From Exilibacterium tricleocarpae (lineage in GTDB: Bacteria > Pseudomonadota > Gammaproteobacteria > Pseudomonadales > Cellvibrionaceae): 64,000 bases of DNA. The translations under genes and the position numbers were made by a program. Shown piece by piece: positions 32,966 to 42,370 of this stretch. Within the stretch, counting starts at the first letter, position 1, and each line of letters starts with the position of its first letter. The stretch lies in NCBI RefSeq assembly GCF_007004655.1, contig NZ_ML660108.1, positions 29,851 through 93,850 on the forward strand. Reading direction: 5' to 3'. A model generated the notes under the pieces. It made no database searches. It saw only the letters and a program-made list of their open reading frames with translations, and had not been told where the DNA came from.

Positions 32966-35294
32966 CGATACCCAGCGTCCTCGGGGCGCCAAAAACTTGG
33001 GTGATGGCCGTCGGGGGCGGCCCCCCCGGCTGGCCGCCTACCGGCGCGGCGTAAACAATGTATTTCTCGTCGGTGATATTTCTGCCCCAAAGGGACAGGG
33101 TAAATCCACCCCTGCTGTTACCCAGTTTGAAGTCCTCGATAGTCAGGCGCGCGTTGAACAATGTGTAGGCATCAAAGCGCTGGAAGCCGAGCGGCAGGTA
33201 GGCGTAGCTGTCGGTGGACGTGGCATTGAAATGTGCACTCGCTTTGCCCCAGGGACCCTGCGCAAAGCTGTAGTCCACGGTGACGGCGCCGGCGTGCTTG
33301 GGTGTCTGGGTCAGCTTGAAGCTGCTCAGCACGGGTTCGGGGACGGCGTCGGGATCGGTAGCGGGCGGTGGTGTTGCCAGCGGATTGGGTTGCGGCGGCA
33401 TATCGCCGTCGAGATAGGTGTAACTCAGGCCCAGCACCAGGTCCTGTATCGGGGTTACCGTCAGGTCGAGCTCGAGACCGTCGACGCTGACTTTGCGCCG
33501 CGCATTGATGGTTTGAATGACTTCGATATTGCCGGGGTCGGCAAAGTCTATCTGCATGTTCTTGTAATCGGTGGCGAACACCGCGGCGTTAAAGCGCAGG
33601 CGCCGGTTCCAGAACTCCGACTTCAGGCCCAGCTCCGAGGTTCTCGCCACCTCCTCATCGTAGGGCTCGAAGCGTGAGGCCCGCAGGCTGACGCCGCCGG
33701 CGCGATAGCCGGTGCTGCGTTTGAGGTAGGTGGAGATATTGGGTGTCCAGTGGTAGTCCATGGTGAGTGCAAAATCGAAGTGCTCCCAGTCGTCGGCGAA
33801 GTCCTCGAAGACGAACTGCTCGCGGGTGCCGGATTTTCTGTCCTCGGTGTAGCGCAGTCCCAGGGTGAGGTCCAGTTGGTCGTGCAGCAGCGGCGGTGTC
33901 CAGGTGGCCTGGCCGTAGGCGGCGTAGGATTCGGAGTCGGCGTCCACCAGGGTTGGCGGCAGCGGCACGCTGTTCAAAATGATACCGCCCGGGCCGCAGG
34001 TGGTGAATACATTGGTGGGCAAAATGGGGGTGAGCGGCTCGCCGGTCAGGCAGCCGAACGTGTCGAGCGTGAAAAGGTTCTGCTGCGCGTCCTCGGCCTG
34101 TTCTTTGAAGTAATAGAGCCCGGCCAGCCACTCGAGGCGCTCACCGGTGCCGATCAACTGAAATTCCTGGGAAATCTGCTCCTGTTCGATGTCCTCCTGG
34201 AATACCAGGCCGTTGAAGTAAAACACACCGGCGTAATTATTGCGGACCGCCTCGTCCAGCTCCCGATAGGCGCTTAGGGACTTGAGGGTAAGCCCGTCGC
34301 TAATGTCCCAGGTTGCGGTCAGGGTGTGGGCCTGCTGTTCGGTCACTGTCGGTTCCAGGAACGCGATGGGGAACCGGGTTTCCCGTTGCCGCTGGCGCTC
34401 TCTGCCGGTGGGATCGATCAGGCCGATAATACTGTCGTCGTACATTTGCAGGTAGTTCTGTGCTGCCTCCACATCGAAGTAGTCATAGGCGTAGTCCAGC
34501 GTAAACGCATCCAGCGGCTGCCAACGCAGGCTGAGGCGGGCGGTGTCCTTATCGTATTCGTTGTAGTCCGCCGCGCCGGGGGCGGTGTTGTCGACCCAGC
34601 CGTCGCGTTTCGCGTGGCGGTAGTCGAAGCGGGCGCTGATACCGGCAAATTCCGGCAGGTTGATATGGGTGGCACTGCGAAACTCGTCAAAACGACCCGA
34701 GCCGAATACCTGTTTAATGCCCAACTCGCCGGTGGGTGCCTGGGAGATCAGATTGACGGCACCGCCGGTGGCATTGCGCCCGAACAGCGTACCCTGGGGG
34801 CCCCTTAACACTTCGATGCGCTCGAGACTGGCCAGGTCCATACCCAGGCCCTGGGCACGGCCGAGGTAGACGCCGTCCAGGTAGATCGCCACCGGGTATT
34901 CGCGGGTTATCTGGCCGACGTCGGCAGGGCCGTTACCGCGAATAGCGATATTCAGGGTGGAAGGGGTGTTGGCAAACGGCTGCACGCGCAGTGACGGGAT
35001 AGCGCCATCGCCCAGCGCGTCGAGGCTGCTGATGCCCTGCACCTCCAGCTGTCTTGCGCCCAGCACCGAGATGGCGATGGGGGCCTCCTGCAACGATTGC
35101 TCGCGCTTCTGCGCGGTAACGATGACCTCTTCCAGCGCGTGCGCCCCGCTTGTTTCTTTGTTTGTTCTGTCAGCGCTCACGTCAGCACCTGTTGCCTGCG
35201 CGATGGCGGCCAGCAGCAGCGCCGGGGCCAGGGCGATGGGGCCGGGGTGGTTTTGCCTATGCATCCAATGTCTCGCCTTATTCAATGTTTTCAT
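32946..35294 (-). CDS. TonB-dependent outer-membrane receptor
   Basis: A 782-residue receptor. The signal peptide is followed by the TonB box region (EEVIVTAQKREQSLQEAPIA). The plug domain (about 60-170) includes IRGNGPADVGQ and LRGPQGTLFGRNATGGAVNL. The 22-strand barrel ends in the aromatic residue of VTFEM. The plug sequence is of the type seen in receptors for hydrophobic or complex organic molecules rather than classical siderophores, but the ligand is not known. The P450 gene upstream and GFA gene downstream on the same strand suggest uptake and oxidation of one compound. A later Met (residue 11) is an alternative start. Confidence 0.88.
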   Translation of the reverse strand: MKTLNKARHWMHRQNHPGPIALAPALLLAAIAQATGADVSADRTNKETSGAHALEEVIVTAQKREQSLQEAPIAISVLGARQLEVQGISSLDALGDGAIPSLRVQPFANTPSTLNIAIRGNGPADVGQITREYPVAIYLDGVYLGRAQGLGMDLASLERIEVLRGPQGTLFGRNATGGAVNLISQAPTGELGIKQVFGSGRFDEFRSATHINLPEFAGISARFDYRHAKRDGWVDNTAPGAADYNEYDKDTARLSLRWQPLDAFTLDYAYDYFDVEAAQNYLQMYDDSIIGLIDPTGRERQRQRETRFPIAFLEPTVTEQQAHTLTATWDISDGLTLKSLSAYRELDEAVRNNYAGVFYFNGLVFQEDIEQEQISQEFQLIGTGERLEWLAGLYYFKEQAEDAQQNLFTLDTFGCLTGEPLTPILPTNVFTTCGPGGIILNSVPLPPTLVDADSESYAAYGQATWTPPLLHDQLDLTLGLRYTEDRKSGTREQFVFEDFADDWEHFDFALTMDYHWTPNISTYLKRSTGYRAGGVSLRASRFEPYDEEVARTSELGLKSEFWNRRLRFNAAVFATDYKNMQIDFADPGNIEVIQTINARRKVSVDGLELDLTVTPIQDLVLGLSYTYLDGDMPPQPNPLATPPPATDPDAVPEPVLSSFKLTQTPKHAGAVTVDYSFAQGPWGKASAHFNATSTDSYAYLPLGFQRFDAYTLFNARLTIEDFKLGNSRGGFTLSLWGRNITDEKYIVYAAPVGGQPGGPPPTAITQVFGAPRTLGIDVTFEM

Positions 35295-35458
35295 AGTTGT
35301 ATTCTACCGTCACTGCCGCACATCGCTGTGTCTACTCAACCGCAAATCGAGTAAATCAGGGCACGGGTCTGTGAATTCCCGCCGCTGCGGGGGTGACGGA
35401 TGGACAATATTAAGAAACCTTTGTCTTTATTTTTGCTTTACTCTTGCCAGTACTTTCG

Positions 35459-36679
35459 TTATTGAAACCGCAGCGGCAGTTGAGTAACACCGCGGCTTAA
35501 AAACGAGTCTATCCAGGGCAGTTCGGCATCGGCCGGGCAACTGACCTCGCTGAAGCGCTGTAAAATAGTTTCCAGCGCAATTTTAAGCTCCAGGCGTGCG
35601 AGATTCGAGCCGATGCAGGCGTGTATCCCGTAGCCAAAAGCCATATGTTGTTTGGCGTTTTCGCGTGCGATATCAAAGGTATCGGGATCGGGGAAGTGCT
35701 CGGGGTCGCGGTTGGCCGAGGCCACTACCACCAGTACATACTGCCCGGCAGGCAGGGTTACCCCCGACAGTGTTACGCTCTCCATGGTTTTTCTGAGTAC
35801 GCAGTGCCCCGGCGGGTTAAAGCGCAGCACCTCCTCGAGAAAAGCCGGTATCAGCGCCGGTGCCGAGCGCAGATCGTGCATCAGGCCCGGTTGGCGGGCG
35901 AGCTGCATAATCGCGTGGTTGAGGGTCTGGATGGTGGTCTGGAAACCGGCGCCGAGAAATAAATCCAACGACTGGCGCAGCAGGTCGTCGGTAAGCTTCT
36001 GCCCGTCCACCTCCGCTTGCACCAGGGCCGTCACCAGGTCGGCGCGGGGGGTTGCCCGCCGGTCCCGGATAATAGAGCGGAAATAGTCGTTCTGTTTGAT
36101 CAGTACGGCCTCCAGTTCCTCGATATAAGCGTCGTCTGGGCGGGTTGGGGGAATGGTTTCCAGATGGGCGATCCAATCGCTGATTTCTTCCAGGGTCTGG
36201 GTTTCTTCGGTGCCGGTGATACGGCCGATGATTTTACCGATATAGGGATAGGAAAAATCCTGCACGAAATCCACCGGCCGCCCGGCATCGGTTTTTTCCT
36301 GTATGGCTTCCACCAACTCGCCGGCGCGCTGCTGCATAAGGGGGATCAGCTCGGCCACCACCCGGGTCACAAAGGCCTTGTTGACGATGGCCCGGTGCTT
36401 GGTGTGGTCCGGTGGGTCCTCCGCCAGCATAAAGCCGCCGCGGTTGCATTCCTCGCTCAGCCAATCCGGCTGCAGCAGTGGTTTAAAGCCGGAGGACGAG
36501 AAAATATCATGGCGCCGCATGGCAAACTGCACATCGTCATAGCGGGTAATAGCGCAGAGCCCGTCGGGCTCCACCCGGCAAACCGGATAGCGGGCGCGCA
36601 GGGTGGCATAGGTGGCAAACGGGTCGGCGAGGTGCGCCGCCGAGTTAAAGGCAATGCCGGGACGGGGTGGGGAAGACAT
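35459..36679 (-). CDS. Cytochrome P450
   Basis: A 406-residue soluble bacterial P450. It has the I-helix oxygen-binding segment FLGAGFQTTIQ (the usual acidic/Thr pair is partly altered: GFQTT), the K-helix EEVLR, and the haem-binding loop FGYGIHACIGSNLARLE with the thiolate Cys355. Such class I enzymes need a ferredoxin and reductase, and neither is nearby. It lies between the LuxR gene and the TonB receptor on the same strand, so the substrate may be the compound the receptor imports. It is not close enough to the NRPS genes to be assigned to them safely. Confidence 0.9.
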   Translation of the reverse strand: MSSPPRPGIAFNSAAHLADPFATYATLRARYPVCRVEPDGLCAITRYDDVQFAMRRHDIFSSSGFKPLLQPDWLSEECNRGGFMLAEDPPDHTKHRAIVNKAFVTRVVAELIPLMQQRAGELVEAIQEKTDAGRPVDFVQDFSYPYIGKIIGRITGTEETQTLEEISDWIAHLETIPPTRPDDAYIEELEAVLIKQNDYFRSIIRDRRATPRADLVTALVQAEVDGQKLTDDLLRQSLDLFLGAGFQTTIQTLNHAIMQLARQPGLMHDLRSAPALIPAFLEEVLRFNPPGHCVLRKTMESVTLSGVTLPAGQYVLVVVASANRDPEHFPDPDTFDIARENAKQHMAFGYGIHACIGSNLARLELKIALETILQRFSEVSCPADAELPWIDSFLSRGVTQLPLRFQ

Positions 36680-36773
36680 GACGGGGCCGCTCCTCGGTCA
36701 CTGCATAGACGGGCTGAGGTCACAGGGGTTGACGACCTGTTGTGGACTGCAGGCCGCGGGGGACAGGTGTCCC

Positions 36774-37649
36774 CTAATCGCTCTCGACATTGATAAGACC
36801 TTCTTTAATTGCACCGTATATGGCTGCCGCCTGGGTGTTTACCCCCAGGGCCCGTTTGGCGGCGGCGATATGTTTATTGGCGGTATCGATGCTGATGCCG
36901 AGTTTGTCTGCTGCTTCCTTCAGGGTCAAGTCCTCCCGCGCCAGTGCGCTCAACAGCAGCAGCGGTCGCGGTGTAATTACGATATCGCGCTGATCGGCGT
37001 GGCCGAGAAAGAAGCGCGGAAACTTGGTGGTGCCGATATAATCCACCGCTTCCCCCAATAAATGCAGCACCGGTTTGCACAGATTGGTGCGGCGCTGGAA
37101 CTCTTCTATCTTCATATCCTTGGAGGTGATGGAAAACAAAACCGGGCCGCCGCCGTTGTGGGCGTGCATGGGAATCAGGTAGGAGTCGTTATAACCAAAG
37201 CTCCAGTTGAAGTTGAGTATGTCCCGGTTGCGCTTGTAAGTCTCGGTGAGAAAGGGGGCCTGGTCAATGGACTTGCCGATTTGCGATTGGAACAGTGGGG
37301 CCGTATTGCCGCCGGCTACGTAGTCGAGCAGCATATCGTGTTCATAGAAGGCCTCTTCCCGGTAGTTTTTCGGCATTTCCTCCGGCAGTGTGGTGACGGG
37401 TCGCTCGACGTCTTCTTTGAGGGCCAGGCGGGCAAAGGAATAGTCGGAAAAGCCCAGCCGATTGACTACACCCAGAATTCGGGTCATAAAATCCGACATA
37501 TCCTTGGCGGACGTCAGGTCCCGGTAAAAGGCGATCTGATCGATGGTGGCGGCGATGCTGGCGTCGTCTTGTGCTAACTGGGGCTTGGGCATATCCGTCT
37601 TTGCGTTATCCCGGGGAGCGCTCGTGGTGGGTCCAGTTGGCTCTGTCAT
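36774..37649 (-). CDS. LuxR-family regulator with autoinducer-binding-like domain
   Basis: From MTEPTGPTT, preceded by GGAGGGG, it is 291 residues. Residues about 45-220 resemble an autoinducer-binding domain (DFMTRILGVVNRLGFSDYSF; FNWSFGYNDSYLIPMHAHNG). The C-terminal GerE-type helix-turn-helix is LTLKEAADKLGISIDTANKH. No luxI-type synthase lies in the window, so it may be a LuxR solo that answers another signal. It is the first gene of a leftward set with P450, TonB receptor and GFA genes. It is also the regulator nearest the NRPS locus, which starts on the other side of its promoter. Confidence 0.82.
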   Translation of the reverse strand: MTEPTGPTTSAPRDNAKTDMPKPQLAQDDASIAATIDQIAFYRDLTSAKDMSDFMTRILGVVNRLGFSDYSFARLALKEDVERPVTTLPEEMPKNYREEAFYEHDMLLDYVAGGNTAPLFQSQIGKSIDQAPFLTETYKRNRDILNFNWSFGYNDSYLIPMHAHNGGGPVLFSITSKDMKIEEFQRRTNLCKPVLHLLGEAVDYIGTTKFPRFFLGHADQRDIVITPRPLLLLSALAREDLTLKEAADKLGISIDTANKHIAAAKRALGVNTQAAAIYGAIKEGLINVESD

Positions 37650-37700
37650 AGTGTTAACCCCTCCAGAGGTATCTACGTCGCCGAACGCGGTATCCTCAGC

Positions 37701-37763
37701 GGCTACTCCAGTGCACACTTTTTACCATCAGTAACCGGTGCCGGCTACTTCAGTGCGCACTTT
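37701..37763. promoter_or_regulatory. Pair of 21-bp direct repeats upstream of luxR gene
   Basis: Copies at 37701-37721 and 37743-37763 agree at 19 of 21 positions, with a period of 42 bp (four helical turns). Each contains the near-perfect or perfect palindrome AGTGCACACT / AGTGCGCACT. They lie 52-114 bp before the luxR start, a likely operator pair. Confidence 0.5.
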
Positions 37764-38240
37764 GACCTTTTTTACCTTATAAAGAACCATGAATAATACA
37801 ATTAACGGCACTTAACTGTAAGTGGGAAGACGCAAAAATAGGGCAGAATACTGCTGGCAGCCTCTTTTTTCATGTGGGTCATTATTCCTGTTCACCAGGG
37901 TGGCAGCTTTCACGGGAGCGAGATAACCTGGCCGTTTTATGTCATCCCACATCTCGACCTCACTTGTACCCCACTATCCGGGACTCAGGTGGTGGTATCT
38001 ACTCATGAGGCCTACTGTCATGCAGAAATATAGCCGCGTTAGTATACCTGTTTAGTGTCAAAATTTTCTGTTGTTCCTGTCACAATTTTTGCCACCCCCC
38101 GGTCTCCAGGTCCACATGGCTGGTGAGATGGGGTATTCTAATCAATAATTATTACTGTACATGGGCGTAGTTTTGATAGCTGGAACCTTGGGAAGGGGGC
38201 AGTAATCCATAGAACCACCATGTCTTAAGAGCTTCTGTTT
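37764..38240. other. Gene-free divergent interval between luxR and ECF sigma gene
   Basis: Nearly 480 bp with no frame that has a ribosome binding site. The left part is AT-rich (TTTTTTACC, ATAAAGAACC). The centre (about 37870-38000) is of mixed composition and could be remnant mobile DNA, but I cannot name it. It should hold the promoter of the ECF sigma gene. The left boundary of the NRPS locus falls here or just to its right. Confidence 0.45.
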
Positions 38241-38726
38241 ATGAGAAAACTTGTAGCTCAGTACCGGGGGGCCTTGTTGAGCTTTTTCAACAGGCGTGAG
38301 CAGAGCCCCTGGGACGCCGAAGAGTTGACCCAGGAAGTATTTTGCAAAATATTGAAAAGCAGCCACGAACCTGTTGATCCTTATCCGGAATCCTACCTCT
38401 ACACCGTGGCCTGGAGTGTGCTCAAAGACAAATCGAGACGAGATCGAGTGCGTCTGCGCAATCAGCATGTGAGCTTTGACGAGGCCTACGCCAAAGGGGA
38501 TCAGGTGTCGCCCGAGCTAACCCTCAGCAGTGATCAGCTTTATGCCCGCTTTCTACAGGCCCTCGACTCTATGAGTCCCAGTGTGAGAACCGTGTTTGTC
38601 CTCAATCGCTATGAGGGCTTGAGTTACAGTCAAATTGCCAAGCGCTGCGGCATCAGTGTCAGCGCGGTGGAGAAGCATATGATGAAAGCCCTGGTGCAGC
38701 TCAAGCATTTGACCCAGGACCCCTAA
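38241..38726 (+). CDS. FecI-type ECF sigma factor
   Basis: A 161-residue ECF sigma factor. Region 2 is DAEELTQEVFCKILKSS; region 4 is SPSVRTVFVLNRYEGLSYSQ followed by KRCGISVSAVEKHMMKAL, the form typical of FecI/PvdS-like iron-starvation sigma factors. These are normally held by a FecR anti-sigma partner encoded next door and signalled by a TonB transducer. Here fecR is only a fragment, so the factor may be unrestrained or defunct. It lies directly before the NRPS locus, and such factors often control peptide siderophore genes. Confidence 0.85.
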   Translation: MRKLVAQYRGALLSFFNRREQSPWDAEELTQEVFCKILKSSHEPVDPYPESYLYTVAWSVLKDKSRRDRVRLRNQHVSFDEAYAKGDQVSPELTLSSDQLYARFLQALDSMSPSVRTVFVLNRYEGLSYSQIAKRCGISVSAVEKHMMKALVQLKHLTQDP

Positions 38727-38757
38727 CCATGGCCGGCGCAAGCCTTTCGCACCTGGC

Positions 38758-38913
38758 GTCAAAATATCGACGATTGAGGCGTGTGCCGGGTTTTGGTTTG
38801 TCTTGCTGCGGTTCGGGCATCGCATCCAAGCCGACAGGGATGACCGCAGGGCCAGGCTCAACACCGACCTCGCCCACCACTGTCACGCTTACCGGGAGAT
38901 TGAGCGGCTGTGG
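38758..38913 (+). pseudogene. fecR remnant (N-terminal DUF4880 part only)
   Basis: The frame reading ISTIEACAGFWFVLLRFGHR and then LAHHCHAYREIERLW matches the N-terminal cytoplasmic segment of FecR-type anti-sigma factors (A..WFV.L and H..AYREIERLW). The frame has no proper start codon and begins 31 bp after the ECF sigma stop, where fecR would be expected. Just after the final Trp the reading continues into unrelated sequence. No FecR membrane or periplasmic part is present, so the gene was cut at about 38.91 kb. Confidence 0.65.
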
Positions 38914-39020
38914 AGTGTGTTCCAACATGGGGTCAATATTCCAAAAATATGGGGTAGCCCCTTTACTAAAAAGGCTTACAATATCCCTTCATTCAAAGAC
39001 ATCGAATTAGATACCTGGAC

Positions 39021-39740
39021 GTGCTATACGATATCTCTTTTACACCCCCTGTCGCGCTGGCAAAAATAGGGTACTGCGGCTGTCATTTTCGCCCGGAACA
39101 GTTTACCGAGTTCGCCTTTGAGCGCTACGGCGTGCATCAACCGGCAACACTCTTTAATGCCGTTGCGAAACGGAAATCAGAATTCCTGGCCGGCCGGTAT
39201 TGCAGCAGTCGGGCGCTGGTGAATGTGTTCGGCACCGATTCCCGCATCGATATCAATCCGGATCGCAGCCCCAAGTGGCCCCATGGTGTTGTCGGGTCGA
39301 TCACCCACAGTAAGGATCGCGCCGCGGCGATTGTCGCCAGTGATAAAGAATATATAGGCCTCGGTATCGATTTCGAAAAGCTGATGGCCTTTCCCCAGGC
39401 GCAGGAACTTCAGCACCAGATATTGGCGGATCAGGACCTTGAGTGCGAAGAATTGCGGCAGTGTGGCACTGGGTTTTTTATCACGCTGGCCTTCTCGGCC
39501 AAAGAGAGTTTGTACAAAGCGCTGTATCCGACAACGCAACAATATATGGAGTTTCAAGACCTCTATATAAAGCGGGTAGGCACCAATGCTGTGACCTTGA
39601 GCCTGTTGAAAACGTTGAATTCAAACTGGCAGTGCGGCACTGACTTTGAGATCTTATACGCCAAATATGACGATGAGATCTTCACCATGGCCTGCCTGGA
39701 GAATGCATTGCCAGCAGAATCTACGCGGAAAATATCTTAA
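39021..39740 (+). CDS. 4'-Phosphopantetheinyl transferase, EntD/Sfp type
   Basis: A 239-residue enzyme that converts apo-PCP to holo-PCP by attaching phosphopantetheine from CoA to the carrier Ser. The EntD-type motifs are all present: RKSEFLAGR (51-59), PKWPHGVVGSITHS (84-97), the Mg-binding GLGIDFE (113-119, Asp117 and Glu119), and FSAKESLYKALYP (158-170, Glu162). The start is a GTG with a poor ribosome binding site. It lies upstream of the NRPS genes and would activate all five carrier domains found here. Confidence 0.92.
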   Translation: MLYDISFTPPVALAKIGYCGCHFRPEQFTEFAFERYGVHQPATLFNAVAKRKSEFLAGRYCSSRALVNVFGTDSRIDINPDRSPKWPHGVVGSITHSKDRAAAIVASDKEYIGLGIDFEKLMAFPQAQELQHQILADQDLECEELRQCGTGFFITLAFSAKESLYKALYPTTQQYMEFQDLYIKRVGTNAVTLSLLKTLNSNWQCGTDFEILYAKYDDEIFTMACLENALPAESTRKIS

Positions 39741-39860
39741 ATATACTTTTTGCTCCATCAATACCCGTCGCTTTACCATCATCCAATCGACTCCCCTATT
39801 GTAGGGGATCCAGGCGCCGGCCGCGCCGGTGCAGACCTGGCGAGAGGTGTAGAGCAAGTG

Positions 39861-41984
39861 ATGGAATTGCGGGAAGTTACCAGTTTACTTTCGGAACAGG
39901 GTATTCGGCTCTCGGCTGATGGCGGCAGGTTAAGTGCTAAGAAAGATATCGGTAGTATTTCGCCCGGGTTACAAAGCCTGATTCGCGAGCGGGAGCAGGA
40001 CCTGCTTGATTGGCTTAAGCGCAAGGAGCCGGTGGTACATGAATTTCCGCCCCTGACGGGTAAGGAATTTCCCGCGCTTGCCGCACAGAAGGCGCTGTGG
40101 TTTGCGCAAAAAAGTGCCAGGCCCCATTACCTTCACCACGCCCAGGTGAAAATTCATCTAGAGGCCCAGGTCAACCTGCCACTGCTGGTGCGCAGCCTGA
40201 ATAAGTTGATCGCACGGCGCGAGTCGTTGAGAACCCTCCTGAAAAACACCGGCACCGGTGAGGTTATGCAGGTGGTCAGAGCGCCGTTTGCGGTTGATAT
40301 TCCGCTGGTGACGGTGGGTAAGAGCGGTGTTGCCAGTATCAGCGAGAACCTGGAGCATATAGCGAAAGAGCATGCCCAGAGCCGCTATGACCTGGCGCGA
40401 GGTCCCTTATTTCGCGTCAGCGTTCTGCAGTTTTCGGATCGGGGGGCAGGCAAGTCTGTCGATCGGCAGATTATTCTCTTTTCTTTTCATCGCCTTATTC
40501 TCGATGACAGATCCTGGGGGTTTTTGTTACAGGAATGGTTGGCGCTATACAATACCTTTACCGGGGATGCCCTGCTGCCTTTAAGGGTCGTTTCGGTTGA
40601 CTATGCCGACTACAACATATGGAGGCCCCTGCCCTGGAAGCAGAAGCCTGAGCTTCAAATCAAACGTCGTCCGGTAACGTCCCTGGTATCACTAGAGGAG
40701 CGCCATAAGGTTGTGGAGGAGTGGAACCGAACCGAGGTTGCCTTTCTGGAGACGCACTGCGTACAACATCTGTTTGAAGAGCAAGTCAGTAAAACCCCCA
40801 ATGCTGTGGCTATTTGTTACGACGACCAGGAAGTCAACTATTTTGAATTGAATCGTTTGAGTAACCAGTTGGCGCATTACTTAATTGATTTGGGCGTCAA
40901 GCCGGATGTCAGGGTTGGGCTGTGTGTGGAGCCCTCGCTGGATATGCTGGTTGGGTTGTTGGGGATTTTAAAGGCTGGTGGTGCTTACGTGCCTTTGGAT
41001 GTCGCCGATGGCAAAGAGAGATTAGCGTGCCGCATAAAGTATGCGGATATAAAAACTTTATTGACGTTAAGTGGACTGAAAGGCTTCCTGCCGGAGCAAG
41101 GGCCGCAAAACCTCTACCTGGATACCAACACCGAATGGGTTGGTGGCGCCTGGGCAAATAAGAATCCTATCACGCCGATAGAACCCGAGCATATGGCCTA
41201 CGCCCTGTATTCGCAGTCCGCGGCGGCTGACGACATTGCAGTGGTTATGCCGCATCGAGCATTGGTCAACTTGATTCAATGGCAGGTTGGTGTGTCCCGT
41301 TGTACAACAGGATCAAAGACATTATTGCTCAACCCGATAACCTGCGGTATGGGTTTTCAGGAAATTTTTGCCACTTGGTGTAGTGGTGGCTCCTTAGTGT
41401 TGGCGCCGAAAAAGCGCAGTGGAAATTATGCGTCGTTGTGGCGGTTTATCCTGCAGGAAAAAATAGAGCGGATATTTTTGGGAGCCAGTACCTTGCAATC
41501 GATTTGCGAGGCCAGAGAAGTTGTGTCTGACGACAGTGACAAATTTATGGCGCAGGAGGCATTAAGAGAGGTGATTGCAGGTGGGGCGCCGCTTGCTATT
41601 TCGCCGCAAATAAAAAGTTTTTTTTCTCGACTGTCGAAATGCAAATTGATGGGGCAGTATTCTCGACCGGAATTACAGGTTGCCGCATCTTACTTGTTTG
41701 AAGCGCCAATCAAAAAGTGGCAGGACGTCCCCATTGTTGGCAGGCCTATTGCCAACGGAAAGATATATATACTCGATAAATTGCTTAGGCCGGTACCGGT
41801 GGGTGCGGTGGGTGATCTGTATGTGGGTGGTGCCGGACTGGCGCAGGGTTACTTGGGTCGGGTGAGTTTAACCGAGGCGCGATTTGTGACAAGTCCGTTT
41901 GCAAAAGACTCCAATGAGTACCTTTATAAGACCGGGGATAAGGCTAAGTTTTTGCCGGATGGTAGCGTGGAATTGGCAGGTTAG
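39861..41984 (+). pseudogene. Degenerate NRPS remnant: docking, broken C, dead A
   Basis: The frame is open for 707 codons from MELREVTSLL, but the protein cannot work as an NRPS. A TubC-type docking domain (1-60) is followed by a C domain whose HHxxxDG motif has become HRLILDD (from 210). About 180 residues of the C-terminal half of that C domain are missing. In the A domain the A3 phosphate loop TSGSTGxPKG reads SQSAAADDIA (from 451), and the pocket Asp (A4) is Gly. The frame stops at YKTGDKAKFLPDGSVELAG, before the A10 Lys and the carrier. It most resembles the Pro-like A domain of NRPS-2. Composition is intermediate between host and cluster. Confidence 0.8.
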
Positions 41985-42013
41985 GTCTCCTCTAAATATT
42001 CAGCATATAGGCT

Positions 42014-42043
42014 TTGACCCTTTGGTAGATTCGAAATTAGTAT
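42014..42043 (+). promoter_or_regulatory. Candidate promoter for mbtH and the NRPS operon
   Basis: TTGACC and TAGTAT separated by 18 bp lie 103 bp before the mbtH start. This is the best sigma-70-like pair in the short gap after the NRPS remnant. Assigned by eye. Confidence 0.35.
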
Positions 42044-42145
42044 ACGTGCTATTAAGAGCTAGAGTCTGTAGTTGTTTTTCTAAAAGATGTGACAGGCAGT
42101 GTCTGTAATAGATTGAAAAATTTTACCTAAAAAGGAGACGTCGAA

Positions 42146-42370
42146 ATGTATGACGAAGAGGAAGATACCCGGATTTATGATGTGGTGGTTAATCATGAGG
42201 AGCAGTATTCTATCTGGCTGGAGAATAAAGAGCTTCCTTTGGGTTGGGAGAAGGTTGGGGTGACAGGGCCCAAGGATGAGTGCCTGGCTCATATTAACGA
42301 AGTTTGGACGGATATGCGGCCTAAGAGTTTGAGGGAGGCTATGGAAAAAGATGTGGAGAGGGTTTCTTAA
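42146..42370 (+). CDS. MbtH-like NRPS accessory protein
   Basis: A 74-residue MbtH protein with the signature residues [20 protein letters not shown] and [18 protein letters not shown] (the three conserved Trp). MbtH proteins bind adenylation domains and are needed for their solubility or activity. A strong AAAAAGGAGA ribosome binding site precedes the ATG. It is the first gene of the low-GC block, and its presence supports that one or more A domains here are MbtH-dependent. Confidence 0.95.
   Translation: MYDEEEDTRIYDVVVNHEEQYSIWLENKELPLGWEKVGVTGPKDECLAHINEVWTDMRPKSLREAMEKDVERVS

Noticed and set aside
35459-36679. P450 as a tailoring enzyme of the NRPS product
   Set aside because: It is on the opposite strand, separated by the LuxR gene and about 7 kb from the intact NRPS genes, in high-GC DNA, and grouped with a TonB receptor.
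37870-38000. Possible insertion-sequence end in the luxR - ECF gap
   Set aside because: Some stretches look like mobile-element borders, but no inverted-repeat pair or transposase frame could be shown.
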